Source: JAWKOK01 sp963848115
GTDB lineage: Bacteria > Chloroflexota > Anaerolineae > Caldilineales > Caldilineaceae
Length of the DNA stretch: 64,000 nt
Assembly: GCA_963848115.1 (NCBI GenBank)
Contig: CAWKCP010000007.1
Coordinates: 868,001 to 932,000, forward strand
Direction of reading: 5' to 3'
Part shown: piece by piece, positions 20,689 to 28,722 of the stretch
How the letters are laid out: every line of letters starts with the position of its first letter
Position numbering within the stretch: position 1 is the first letter of the stretch
Notes under the pieces: generated by a model
Databases searched by the model: none
Told to the model about the DNA's origin: nothing
What the model saw: only the letters and a program-made list of their open reading frames with translations
Translations under genes and position numbers: made by a program

Positions 20689-21040
20689 ACCATTGACAGC
20701 CACGGTGCGACACAATGGCGACGTCGCGGTCATCGACCTGAGGGGCGAGATCAACGTCGAGGCCGAAGTCGCGCTCAACGACGCCTACGCGACGGCCATG
20801 TCGGCCGAGGCCGGCCCCGTGAGCGGCGTGCTGCTGAACTTCGCAGACGTCACCTACATCAACAGCACCGGCATCGCCCTGATCGTCGGCCTGCTGGCCA
20901 AGGCCCGCCAGACCCACACGCCGTTGATGACCTGCGGCCTGAGCGATCACTACCGCGAGATTTTCGAGATCACGCGCCTGTCTGATTTTATGTCAATTTC
21001 AAGCGATGAAGCAGCGGCGTTGGCTGGACTGTCAGACTAA
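20678..21040 (+). CDS. STAS domain anti-sigma factor antagonist 1
   Basis: 120 residues, a single STAS domain. The phospho-acceptor region reads TYINSTGIALIV with Ser63/Thr64 at the RsbV/SpoIIAA phosphorylation position. ATG at 20678 lies in the end of the phosphatase/kinase gene, with AGAAGGAGG upstream, so the two are translationally coupled. Expected role: phosphorylated by the upstream HATPase domain and dephosphorylated by the SpoIIE domain, switching a sigma factor or other partner. No sigma factor gene is present in the window. Confidence 0.9.
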   Translation: MPTEPLTATVRHNGDVAVIDLRGEINVEAEVALNDAYATAMSAEAGPVSGVLLNFADVTYINSTGIALIVGLLAKARQTHTPLMTCGLSDHYREIFEITRLSDFMSISSDEAAALAGLSD

Positions 21041-21062
21041 ATTTCCGTCAAAAGGCATGTTT

Positions 21063-21106
21063 GTCGTGACGGCTACAGCCGTCCGGACCGCAAAAGCGGC
21101 CACGAC
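21063..21106. repeat. Three-stem palindromic element between the two STAS genes
   Basis: Outer stem GTCGTG (21063-21068) with CACGAC (21101-21106); inner hairpins ACGGC-TACA-GCCGT (69-73 with 78-82) and CCGC-AAAA-GCGG (88-91 with 96-99). Same plan as the element at 7351-7420. It may stabilise or attenuate the mRNA between STAS genes. Confidence 0.55.
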
Positions 21107-21127
21107 GAGCAGAACAGAGGAGGCACC

Positions 21128-21481
21128 ATGGCACAAGGTTCAATTTCGATCCAACCACGTCAAGTCAACGCCAAACTGACCATTCTAGACATTGAGGGCG
21201 AACTCACCGGCAACGGCGAAGAGGCCCTGATGGACGCATACACGGCCGCCAGCGCAAACGGCGCCAAAACCATCGGTCTCAACTTCGACAACCTCGAATA
21301 TATGAACAGTTCGGGCATCGGCCTGCTGGTCACGCTGCTGATTCGGGTGCAGCGCAACAAACAGACTCTTCTGGCCATCGGGCTCAACGATCACTACCAG
21401 CAGATCTTCGAACTGACGCGCCTCGACGAAGCCATCCTCTCCTACGCCACCGAGTCCGACGCGCTCAACGCCCTCTCCTAG
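21128..21481 (+). CDS. STAS domain anti-sigma factor antagonist 2
   Basis: 117 residues, a single STAS domain with EYMNSSGIGLLV; Ser61/Ser62 are at the phospho-acceptor position. GAGGAGG-type Shine-Dalgarno before ATG 21128. Related to, but clearly diverged from, STAS protein 1 (shared end motif LNDHY/LSDHY..IFE.TRL). Two antagonists next to one kinase/phosphatase suggest either two outputs or graded titration of one partner. Confidence 0.9.
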   Translation: MAQGSISIQPRQVNAKLTILDIEGELTGNGEEALMDAYTAASANGAKTIGLNFDNLEYMNSSGIGLLVTLLIRVQRNKQTLLAIGLNDHYQQIFELTRLDEAILSYATESDALNALS

Positions 21482-21508
21482 AGCAACGGTCGAGCCGACC
21501 ATCCGCTA

Positions 21509-21598
21509 GAACACGGATGATGCGGATCGGGCTGATTCTTGCTGATCGATTCCCAGTTGATCCGCGAAAAGCAGCTCGATCCGCATCATTCCGCGTTC
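21509..21598. repeat. Long imperfect inverted repeat
   Basis: Arms 21509-21534 and 21572-21598 (core ATGATGCGGATCG and its complement, few mismatches) flank a loop of about 37 bases. It lies after the second STAS gene and may end that transcript; no T-run follows. Resembles dispersed CGGAT-rich intergenic repeats. Confidence 0.55.
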
Positions 21599-21623
21599 CA
21601 TAGTTTTGATCCTCGCCAAACTC

Positions 21624-21667
21624 GTAACGACAATCGTAACGTTGCGGCGACGTCGGATCGGTAGGCT
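21624..21667 (+). promoter_or_regulatory. Direct-repeat activator site C with -10-like box
   Basis: GTAACG at 21624-21629 and 21636-21641, GCGAC 5 bases later, and TAGGCT at 21662-21667, 20 bases after the second repeat. The -10 is weaker than at sites A and B. It precedes the small membrane protein gene at 21748 with a leader of about 75 bases. Confidence 0.65.
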
Positions 21668-21747
21668 ATGGACAAGAGGTGTAAATGCTCATTGTCAGCC
21701 ATTACCGCCATTTATGCTGAAGAGGCAACAGAGACAAGGTGAAGCAG

Positions 21748-22208
21748 ATGAATAACCAGGAAGAGACCCCAATCACAGATCCGACCGCCACGAGCCAAGC
21801 GCAACGAGAGACCAACTGGGCCAAACCGGTCGCCGGGCTCAGGCCTACGTAGTTTGGCTGGCCATCGTCACGCAGGTGGCCCCGGACACATCGCCGGCCG
21901 CCATCATGGTGGCAGAGACCCTCGGTTGGTTTGCATCACGTGCCGACTGGGTGGCCACCATCCTGATCGTCGGCATTGGCCCAACGCTGATTGCGGTGGC
22001 CGGACGTGGCGAATGGGTGCCGAATTGGTTCTACTACTGGAGCTTCCTCACCGCCTTCGCCGCAGTGTTGAACGCCGTCGCCATGTTCACCGGGGGCAGC
22101 GGCCTGTCGACCTACGGCTTCCTGATCATCCCCATCGGCGTCGGCTGGATGATCGCCGCCGGGATCGTGCTGCTGCGTGGCAAGGATAGTGTAGGACGTG
22201 AACAGTGA
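21748..22208 (+). CDS. Small membrane protein (one frame change)
   Basis: ATG 21748 (AAGGTGA upstream) gives MNNQEETPITDPTATSQ...NWAKPVAGL, then the frame stops; after a one-base change near 21840 it continues as AYVVWLAIVTQVAPDT...VAETLGWFASRADWVATILIVGIGPTLIAVAGRG...GFLIIPIGVGWMIAAGIVLLRGKDSVGREQ. About 152 residues with four hydrophobic segments. I do not recognise the family. It follows site C and has a leader similar to that of the next gene. Confidence 0.6.
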
Positions 22209-22210
22209 CG

Positions 22211-22329
22211 TACTGCAACGGATTAGGACGGCAACGGATTCTTCCTGTCGTTGATGGAGCTGATCACGCATGAATTGTAGGCTCTGATCACTGAACATCA
22301 ATCCGTTCCACTCGTAATCCGCTGTAGTG
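22211..22329. repeat. Imperfect inverted repeat with internal direct repeat
   Basis: The direct repeat GCAACGGATT occurs at 22215-22224 and 22231-22240. The same stretch pairs imperfectly with 22297-22329 (AATCCGTTCC, TAATCCGC), so the spacer between the small membrane protein and the next gene can fold into a long stem. Function unknown. Confidence 0.45.
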
Positions 22330-22388
22330 TTTCGTCACATCCGCAGCAACCCCTACTTTCTCGACTCGACAGAGGTGAGGTGAAACAG

Positions 22389-23192
22389 ATGAACGAAAAC
22401 GAAGAGATTGTGACCACGAACGTTGACGGCGCCGGCAGACCACAGAATGAAGGCCAATTGGGCAAAGCCGGTCCTGGCCTGAGCGTCAGCGACCTGCCGG
22501 CATCGGCCATTAACCTCAATGTTGCAGGTCGCAAAGTGACCGGACCGCTCAAGGGATTTGGCCAGCTCTGGCAAAAGACCTATCGCATCCGGCTCACCGG
22601 CTCCGCGACAACGCCCAAGGAATTGATCGCAATTTGGAAAGCCCAGTTTCCCGAATTCTGGCCCGGCGACAACCGCTTCTACGGTTCTCTTGCCGGCATC
22701 AAACCCGGCGACGTGGCCGTGCTCAACCTGGCGGGGCCGGGCGGGAGCACCATCTCCACCGGCATCCTGGTAATCTACGCCGACGACGAGTCATTCTCGT
22801 TCATGACGCCACAGGGCCACATCTTCGCCGGCATGAACACTTTCAGCAGCTTTGTCGACGATGGCGTCACCGTGGCGCAGATCCAGCTCCTGGTGCGCGC
22901 CAGCGACCCCATCTACGAGATGGGCTGTCGCATCGGCCTGGCCCATCGCCAGGAGGACCAATTTTGGCACGGCACGCTGGCCAACCTGGCCGAACGCGCC
23001 GGCAGCGACAACCGAACCGTAGACCAGGTGACCGATTGCGTCGACCCGCGGATGCAGTGGTCAGAAGCAGGCAATCTCTGGCATAATGCGGCCATCCGCA
23101 CGACACTTCACATGCCGGTACGCGCCGCGCGGCAAACTGCTGGGAAGAGGGTAGGCAAAGCAGCGCTCACAAGTAGGCTTACACATCCATGA
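22389..23192 (+). CDS. Conserved protein of unknown function
   Basis: 267 residues from ATG 22389 (GTG 22380 is also in frame). After a low-complexity leader of about 50 residues comes a compact domain: FGQLWQKTYRIRLTG...ELIAIWKAQFPEFWPGDNRFYGSLAGIKPGDVAVLNL...STGILVIYADDESFSFMTPQGHIFAGMNTFSSF...VAQIQLLVRASDPIYEMGCRIGLAHRQEDQFWHGTLANLAERAG. This looks like a polyketide-cyclase/SRPBCC-type fold by pattern, but I cannot name the family with certainty. No signal peptide. It ends in an ATGA overlap with the FAD oxidoreductase, so the two are probably translated together. Confidence 0.75.
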   Translation: MNENEEIVTTNVDGAGRPQNEGQLGKAGPGLSVSDLPASAINLNVAGRKVTGPLKGFGQLWQKTYRIRLTGSATTPKELIAIWKAQFPEFWPGDNRFYGSLAGIKPGDVAVLNLAGPGGSTISTGILVIYADDESFSFMTPQGHIFAGMNTFSSFVDDGVTVAQIQLLVRASDPIYEMGCRIGLAHRQEDQFWHGTLANLAERAGSDNRTVDQVTDCVDPRMQWSEAGNLWHNAAIRTTLHMPVRAARQTAGKRVGKAALTSRLTHP

Positions 23193-24617
23193 GCTATGAT
23201 GCAGTCATTGTCGGTTCCGGTCCCAACGGCCTGGCCGCGGCCATCACCCTTGCCAGGGCGGGACGTAGCGTCCTCGTCATTGAAGGCGCCGCCACCATCG
23301 GCGGGGGCACGCGCACCCAAGAGATCACGTTGCCCGGCTTTCGGCATGACCTCTGTTCCGCCATCCACCCGCTTGGGCTGGGGTCGCCTTTTTTTCGCAA
23401 CTTGCCTCTGCAGAATTTCGGCCTGGAGTGGGTTCAGCCGGCGATCCCGTTGGCCCATCCTTTTGACGACGGCACAGCCGTGACCCTCCATCGTTCCATC
23501 GATCTTACGGCGTCGTCGATCGGCGAAGACGGCCAAGCGTGGGCAGCGCTAATGGAGCCGCTAGCCCAAGCGTGGCCCAAGCTGGCTCCGGCACTGCTCG
23601 GCCCTCTGCCGCTCTCGCCGAATCTGCCCGCTCTAGCCCGCTTTGGCATCAACGCACTGCCGTCGGCGCGCGCGCTGGCCGAATACCGATTCCAGGGTGA
23701 AAGAGCCAGGGCGCTTTTTGCCGGGCTGGCTGCGCACAGCTTTCTGCCGCTGGACCAGATGTTGACCGCGTCGTTCGGTCTCGTGCTCGGAATCCTGGCC
23801 CATGCCGTGGGGTGGCCGGCGGCACGCGGCGGCTCCCAATCCATCGCCGATGCCATGGTCCGCTACCTGCAATCGCTGGGCGGCGATATCGTCTGCGGCT
23901 GGACGGTGGCCTTGCTGGACGAGTTGCCCCCGTCCAAAGCCGTACTGCTCGATGTGACGCCGCGCCAGTTGCTGGCGTTGGCCGGCGGCCGTCTGCCGGC
24001 CGGCTACGCACGCAGGCTTGCCGACTATCGATACGGACCGGGTGTCTTCAAGATTGACTATGCCTTGGACGGGCCAGTTCCGTGGACGGCAGAGGAGTGC
24101 CGAATGGCCGGAACGGTGCATGTGGGCGGCACGCTTGAGGAGATCGTGCTGTCCGAGCGCCAGACAACGTTGGGAAAACACCCCGACCATCCGTATGTGC
24201 TGATCGCCCAGCAGAGTCTTTTCGATCCAACGTGTGCGCCCGAAGGCAAGCAAACACTGTGGGCCTACTGTCATGTACCTCATGGCTCGGAAGAGGATAT
24301 GACGGGGGGGGTGGAGGCGCAGATTGAGCGCTTTGCGCCCGGATTCCGCGATCTGATCTCTGGCCAGATCGACGCGGACTGCAATGGGGATGAATCGCTA
24401 CAACCCCAACTACATCGGCGGCGACATCAACGGCGGCGTCCAGGATCTGCGCCAGCTTTGGACCCGGCCTCTGCCGCACTGGCCGCCCTATGCCACGCCG
24501 CTGAAGGGCGTCTACCTCTGCTCATCGTCGACGCCGCCAGGCGGCGGGGTCCATGGGATGTGCGGGGTTCACGCGGCGCGGGTTGCGTTGGGGGACGTAC
24601 TGCGCACAAAAAAATAG
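23189..24617 (+). CDS. Phytoene desaturase-like FAD-dependent oxidoreductase (one frame change)
   Basis: N-terminal dinucleotide-binding motif VIVGSGPNGLAAAITLARAG (residues 6-25) followed by LVIEGAATIGGGTRT, typical of CrtI/NAD(P)/FAD-dependent oxidoreductases. The frame changes near 24380; the second frame supplies the expected end, YNPNYIGGDINGGVQDLRQLWTRP...GVYLCSSSTPPGGGVHGMCG, which is the C-terminal FAD-binding signature. Total about 475 residues. Substrate unknown; no other carotenoid gene is nearby, so a carotenoid role should not be assumed. Overlaps the upstream gene by 4 bases. Confidence 0.82.
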
Positions 24618-24658
24618 AAATAGTCTGCGCTCGAAAATATCTTCCTGCGGTATCTTCT

Positions 24659-24708
24659 GGAAGGTGCCCGTAACTCATCTGGAAACAGAATCGTTGCGGT
24701 CACCTTCC
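24659..24708. terminator. Candidate bidirectional stem-loop between convergent genes
   Basis: GGAAGGTG (24659-24666) pairs with CACCTTCC (24701-24708). It sits in the 114-base gap between the FAD oxidoreductase and the convergent secreted-protein gene. The loop is long (34 bases) and no T-run follows, so efficiency is uncertain. Confidence 0.4.
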
Positions 24709-24731
24709 GGAGACTCACCTTGAGTATCTGA

Positions 24732-25676
24732 CTATTGGATAACGACCGACTCCACACTTTCCAGGACATCATTCGTGACCACATCCAAGCTGAATTCTTC
24801 ACCGGTCGTGAAGTACGGATTGTTCGCTCGCACCGCGTCGGCGAAACCCGGGGCATACGGTTCAATATAGTCGCGAATGAACCGCTCGCCAGGTGCGTAG
24901 ATACGCACTATCCCCTCATCACTCAGCAACTCTGCAAACGCATTCTCCACTACTTGCCCCTGCGCATTCAGCTGCAGTGAGACAGCATCTTCCGTAGTCA
25001 AACCGGGTTCTGCGACATCTACAGGTATGTCAATACTCCAGGCGTGGTCATTCACTTGAAGAGCTTCGGTGTCGAGTGACACGAGGTCGTCGATATGATA
25101 GGTTAGTGAACCTGTTTGCTCTGATTCGATCGCCTCCCAGAATCGCTCCACAGACTCAATAGCCTGCGGAACTGCAAGGATAGCATAGTTGCCACCAACT
25201 ATATTGCTACCCTCGGCACAAGAACTAATCGTCGTATTGGCCGCATCATCGATTTTGATTGGGTACATTGCTGGCACCCCATCTGCTGTCAACGGCTGCA
25301 TCAAGTCAGAATCCGTGTCAGGCCATTCTCGTACATACATTACGGTTATCTCGTCGCCAGCCTGAAGTTTCCTGCTGGGAAAAAGCATCTGAAGGTCAGT
25401 AAGACATGCGTCGCCTGGGGCAAGATTCACTGAATCATCAAAAGAGATGGAATCGAGTCTTTCATGACAGTTGTTCCCACAACCTGGACCACGGGGAGGC
25501 GAACCACCACCCACTTCTACAGGACACATATCCGTACATGCATTCGTACAACACATGTACAATGTTTGGGCCAGCGCCAGCTGAGGCGTAACAATTGTGC
25601 CAAGCATCACCAAACCCACAACAAGAACACCAACGACTACGCTAAACCGGTCTCCCAACAAACGACCATTCCTCAT
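24732..25676 (-). CDS. Secreted Cys-rich protein of unknown function (third gene of CHAT/STAND operon)
   Basis: 314 residues from the ATG at 25676 (a GTG one codon earlier is also open). N-terminal signal peptide: MRNGRLLGDRF then a long hydrophobic stretch ending TPQLALAQ, with likely cleavage after ALA. The mature N-terminus is Cys-rich (MCCTNACTDMCPVE, GPGCGNNCHE). The rest is acidic, has no TM and matches no family I know; a pattern of beta-rich repeats is possible. Its start overlaps the stop of the STAND gene, so it is the last gene of that operon. Its export suggests it works outside, where the C-terminal part of the STAND protein is also predicted to lie. Confidence 0.75.
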   Translation of the reverse strand: MRNGRLLGDRFSVVVGVLVVGLVMLGTIVTPQLALAQTLYMCCTNACTDMCPVEVGGGSPPRGPGCGNNCHERLDSISFDDSVNLAPGDACLTDLQMLFPSRKLQAGDEITVMYVREWPDTDSDLMQPLTADGVPAMYPIKIDDAANTTISSCAEGSNIVGGNYAILAVPQAIESVERFWEAIESEQTGSLTYHIDDLVSLDTEALQVNDHAWSIDIPVDVAEPGLTTEDAVSLQLNAQGQVVENAFAELLSDEGIVRIYAPGERFIRDYIEPYAPGFADAVRANNPYFTTGEEFSLDVVTNDVLESVESVVIQ

Positions 25677-28600
25677 CACAATTCACACTCCTTTCGCAAG
25701 TCACGATCAATTTTATTGATTTCAGCAATTATCGAGGCTCTAGACCAAGACCCGGCCAATGATGAAAACTGCGCCAGACGCGTCTGAGCCAGGGCGGTGT
25801 TGCCAGCGCGGCAAAACGAGTGAATGCTATGGATGGCCAGGCCATTCGTATACTTCGCAATTCGCGGCTCAGATCGGTGGGGAAAGAGCAAACCTAAACT
25901 CTTATCAAAATAGATCGCTGCATCACCCAAAGGGTTTTCAGTTAAGTCATCAAGAATCGATATACCCTGCAATCTAGCTAGACCCGCTACAAGATCAATG
26001 TAGGCCATTTGAGCATAAGCTTGCGCGACATCGAAATCGGTTATATCAGCACGTCCACTATCCTCTATTTCACTAAGTACGACTACTCGTTGATAGAAAT
26101 CGTGCGCCTCCTTCCAATGTTCAGCGATGCGGCTGGGCTCACTACATAGCCCAAACCAAAAAAGTGCATGCCCTCGATTTAGCAAGTAGCCGAACTCGGT
26201 TCCTTGACGAACATCTGCCGTCGAGTCAACCAAGGGTTCAGCGGCTTCCAAAATTGCCTTGGCCTCAAGAATCTGCTCAAGTGCGCCTTCTTCACACGAT
26301 AAATCGGGCTGGTAAACAGAAATCAAGAAAGCACCCAAGCTAACTCGTGCTCGCAGGCTCTCGGAATTCAAATCTATTGCACGCTCATATGCTCTCACTG
26401 CGTAATCTATATACCTAATCCTAGCCTCCTCTTCGTTGTCAGAAAGAATTAGCAATTCAGAATATGAATGACCGCAGAACAACGCGAGGATGTCAACGCC
26501 CTTTATTGTCCCACGCTCCCGCAATTCCGTTGATGAATCACAGAATACCTCCGCAGCGCTCTCGTAGGCAGCAATCGACCCTTGATCATAAAGATCGAGT
26601 CCCCGATAGAGTGCGAACAACACCTCCAGACTTGCACTTTGCGCCGATACAGCTTCGTTGAGATCAGTCATGTGATCGGGGATAAAAGAGATAGCCTGAA
26701 CCAATGCCTGCTCCTCCATGATTTCAGCGGCGCGATCTTGGGTGGCGCTGTGATCGATGTAGAATCTTGGCACGATATTCCAGTAGCGCCCATCCTTGTG
26801 CTGCAAAGAACCATAGACCAAAATGTTGGCGTTCATATACTGGGCTTGTTCAGCAACAGTGTCTGCGCTGCTATTGGCCAATTCGAACCGATCTGGCGAC
26901 AAAATATTCACATTGATGTCACCGCCAAGCGCAGATTCGAATTCGCTTTCCAACTCCTTCAATGCAGCATAAAATTCATCGGCAATCGCCTCCTTATCAC
27001 GTTCAAGATCGGCAACAAGTCGGTTATCTGCGACAGCGCCTACCCCCTCAACATCAAAACTGGCCACTGCAATGTTGAAGTCGCCCTCGGGCATAGGGTA
27101 TGGGACTTCCGGCTCTCTAGGGGGCCGCGACAGAAACCAGACGACCACCAGGAGGGGCACTACAATCGCAAGGGCATACCCGCCATATTGAGCGACGCTG
27201 CGGCGTCGCTCAATATGGCGGCCGGCGGCAAGAAAAGCCGTCTCCGCCGCTGTCAGCTCTGATGCGTGTTTGTCGGCCCAGTCAAGATATTCCCTCAACT
27301 GGTTGCCGCGGTAGAGCAGATCAGGGTTGTTGTCGGATTGGGAATAGGCTGCCGTCGCGACTGAGAGGGCTTGCAGACGCAAGATCGTCTCTCTGTCCTC
27401 CTTGATCCATGTGGCCAACTCGGGCCAATTCGTCAGCAGCGCCTCATGTACGATTTCGACTGTGTCCCGCTGATCCGACACACGGCTGATGATGACCAGC
27501 CGGCGGTTGGCCAGTTCGCCCTTGGCCAAGACCTGAGTAGCGGTATCAAGACTCTGCAGATCGACCTGGCGCCGGGTGATACGCTCGCTATCATGGCCGT
27601 TCTGGTCGGGCAGGCTGACAAGACGGCGAAAGAGGCGGCGCGTGAGACGACGCTCTTCCTGATCGAGCCGTGCATAGGCGGCCTCGGCATGTTGCCTGAT
27701 GGCCCCGGATACGCGACCGACCTCTTCGTATTCGGTGTGGGTGAGGAGCGACCCGACCGACTGCTTCTCCCACAACTGGGTGAGTGCAAACTCCAATAAC
27801 GGCAGAGAGCCGTCATCGTCGCCTAGATCGTCAAGGATCCGCTCAACCAGATGATCTTCATAGCGTACCCCCATCGATTCCGCCGGCAAGACAACGGCGT
27901 CAGTCAACTCCTGACGCGTCATCGGCCCCAGGAGATCGATCTGATTCTGCAGGGCATCCGCCAGCCTGCGTTCACCGACGAGTTCACCCAGGAAGTCCGC
28001 CCGAATGGTGAGCAAGAGGCGTAAGAATGGCGTCTCCGTGCTCGCGGCCAGTCCCAAATACCTGTCTAGGAATTGATTTCGAACTTCATCCTCTTGAGCA
28101 AGGCTGTATAGCTCCTCAAACTGGTCAGCAAAGATGAGGATCTGTTTGCCGGGGTTGCGATCATGTATCCTTTGAATTACCGCTGACAGACGTGCGGGGT
28201 CGGAGCGCAAATCAGCAGCAAGCGCGGCCACGGCTATTGCCTGCTCCGTTGCAGGCAGAGGGACACCAGGTTCTGTATCGGCCAACATCGGCGCAAGGGC
28301 TCCAGCTAGCGAATAGAGCGGATCCTCTCCTGGCCGGAACGTGGTAAACACCCATTTGTCCGTCTGCATCAACGCTGGAAGCACGCCCGCGAAGACCAAC
28401 GAAGACTTGCCGCTGCCAGATGCACCAGTGACTGCAGTGAGGCGGCCACGCTGAGTTAGCCGCACCACACGATCGACCGCAGCGTCACGCCCGAAGAAGA
28501 GGCCAGCATCCTCCGGCTGAAATGCGGAAAGCCCCTGATAAGGGCAGTCAGGCGCTTCCATGTCTAGACGACCCGCTGCTTCCGCCTTAAGGACGTCATT

Positions 28601-28711
28601 GTTCTGAGGGAAGTTATAGACAAATGTTACAGTTCCATAGTTTTGTTGAACTAAACCATGGACTTCGCTATGGCTGATGCCAAGCTTGGGGGTTGCATTG
28701 TCGTCGGTCAT
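25676..28711 (-). CDS. nSTAND-type NTPase with N-terminal signalling motif, TM segment and helical-repeat C-terminus
   Basis: 1011 residues, intact. Order: short motif 9-34 (GISHSEVHGLVQQNYGTVTF), NTPase from 57 (CPYQGLSAFQPEDAGLFFGRD) with Walker A GASGSGKSS 96-104 and Walker B ILIFADQFEE 191-200, the conserved EIVHEALLTNWPEL at 420-432, one TM helix 509-528, then FNIAVASFDVEGVG and TPR-like helices to the end. This is the nSTAND1 family of signal-transduction NTPases. The TM places the NTPase inside and the repeat-rich sensor probably outside. The 20-residue N-terminal motif also occurs at the C-terminus of the CHAT protein encoded 11 bases upstream, which suggests homotypic pairing of receptor and effector. 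Confidence 0.88.
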   Translation of the reverse strand: MTDDNATPKLGISHSEVHGLVQQNYGTVTFVYNFPQNNDVLKAEAAGRLDMEAPDCPYQGLSAFQPEDAGLFFGRDAAVDRVVRLTQRGRLTAVTGASGSGKSSLVFAGVLPALMQTDKWVFTTFRPGEDPLYSLAGALAPMLADTEPGVPLPATEQAIAVAALAADLRSDPARLSAVIQRIHDRNPGKQILIFADQFEELYSLAQEDEVRNQFLDRYLGLAASTETPFLRLLLTIRADFLGELVGERRLADALQNQIDLLGPMTRQELTDAVVLPAESMGVRYEDHLVERILDDLGDDDGSLPLLEFALTQLWEKQSVGSLLTHTEYEEVGRVSGAIRQHAEAAYARLDQEERRLTRRLFRRLVSLPDQNGHDSERITRRQVDLQSLDTATQVLAKGELANRRLVIISRVSDQRDTVEIVHEALLTNWPELATWIKEDRETILRLQALSVATAAYSQSDNNPDLLYRGNQLREYLDWADKHASELTAAETAFLAAGRHIERRRSVAQYGGYALAIVVPLLVVVWFLSRPPREPEVPYPMPEGDFNIAVASFDVEGVGAVADNRLVADLERDKEAIADEFYAALKELESEFESALGGDINVNILSPDRFELANSSADTVAEQAQYMNANILVYGSLQHKDGRYWNIVPRFYIDHSATQDRAAEIMEEQALVQAISFIPDHMTDLNEAVSAQSASLEVLFALYRGLDLYDQGSIAAYESAAEVFCDSSTELRERGTIKGVDILALFCGHSYSELLILSDNEEEARIRYIDYAVRAYERAIDLNSESLRARVSLGAFLISVYQPDLSCEEGALEQILEAKAILEAAEPLVDSTADVRQGTEFGYLLNRGHALFWFGLCSEPSRIAEHWKEAHDFYQRVVVLSEIEDSGRADITDFDVAQAYAQMAYIDLVAGLARLQGISILDDLTENPLGDAAIYFDKSLGLLFPHRSEPRIAKYTNGLAIHSIHSFCRAGNTALAQTRLAQFSSLAGSWSRASIIAEINKIDRDLRKECEL

Positions 28712-28722
28712 AGGCTTCCAAG

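Noticed and set aside
22634..23086. 150-residue ORF inside the conserved unknown gene
   Set aside because: Out-of-frame shadow, Arg/His-rich, in a frame with no ribosome-binding site.
23108..24479. Minus-strand ORFs opposite the FAD oxidoreductase
   Set aside because: Antisense shadows; the plus strand has the conserved FAD motifs.
23189..24617. Carotenoid desaturase (CrtI) assignment
   Set aside because: General family fits, but no carotenoid genes are near and substrate residues cannot be judged; left as CrtI-like oxidoreductase.
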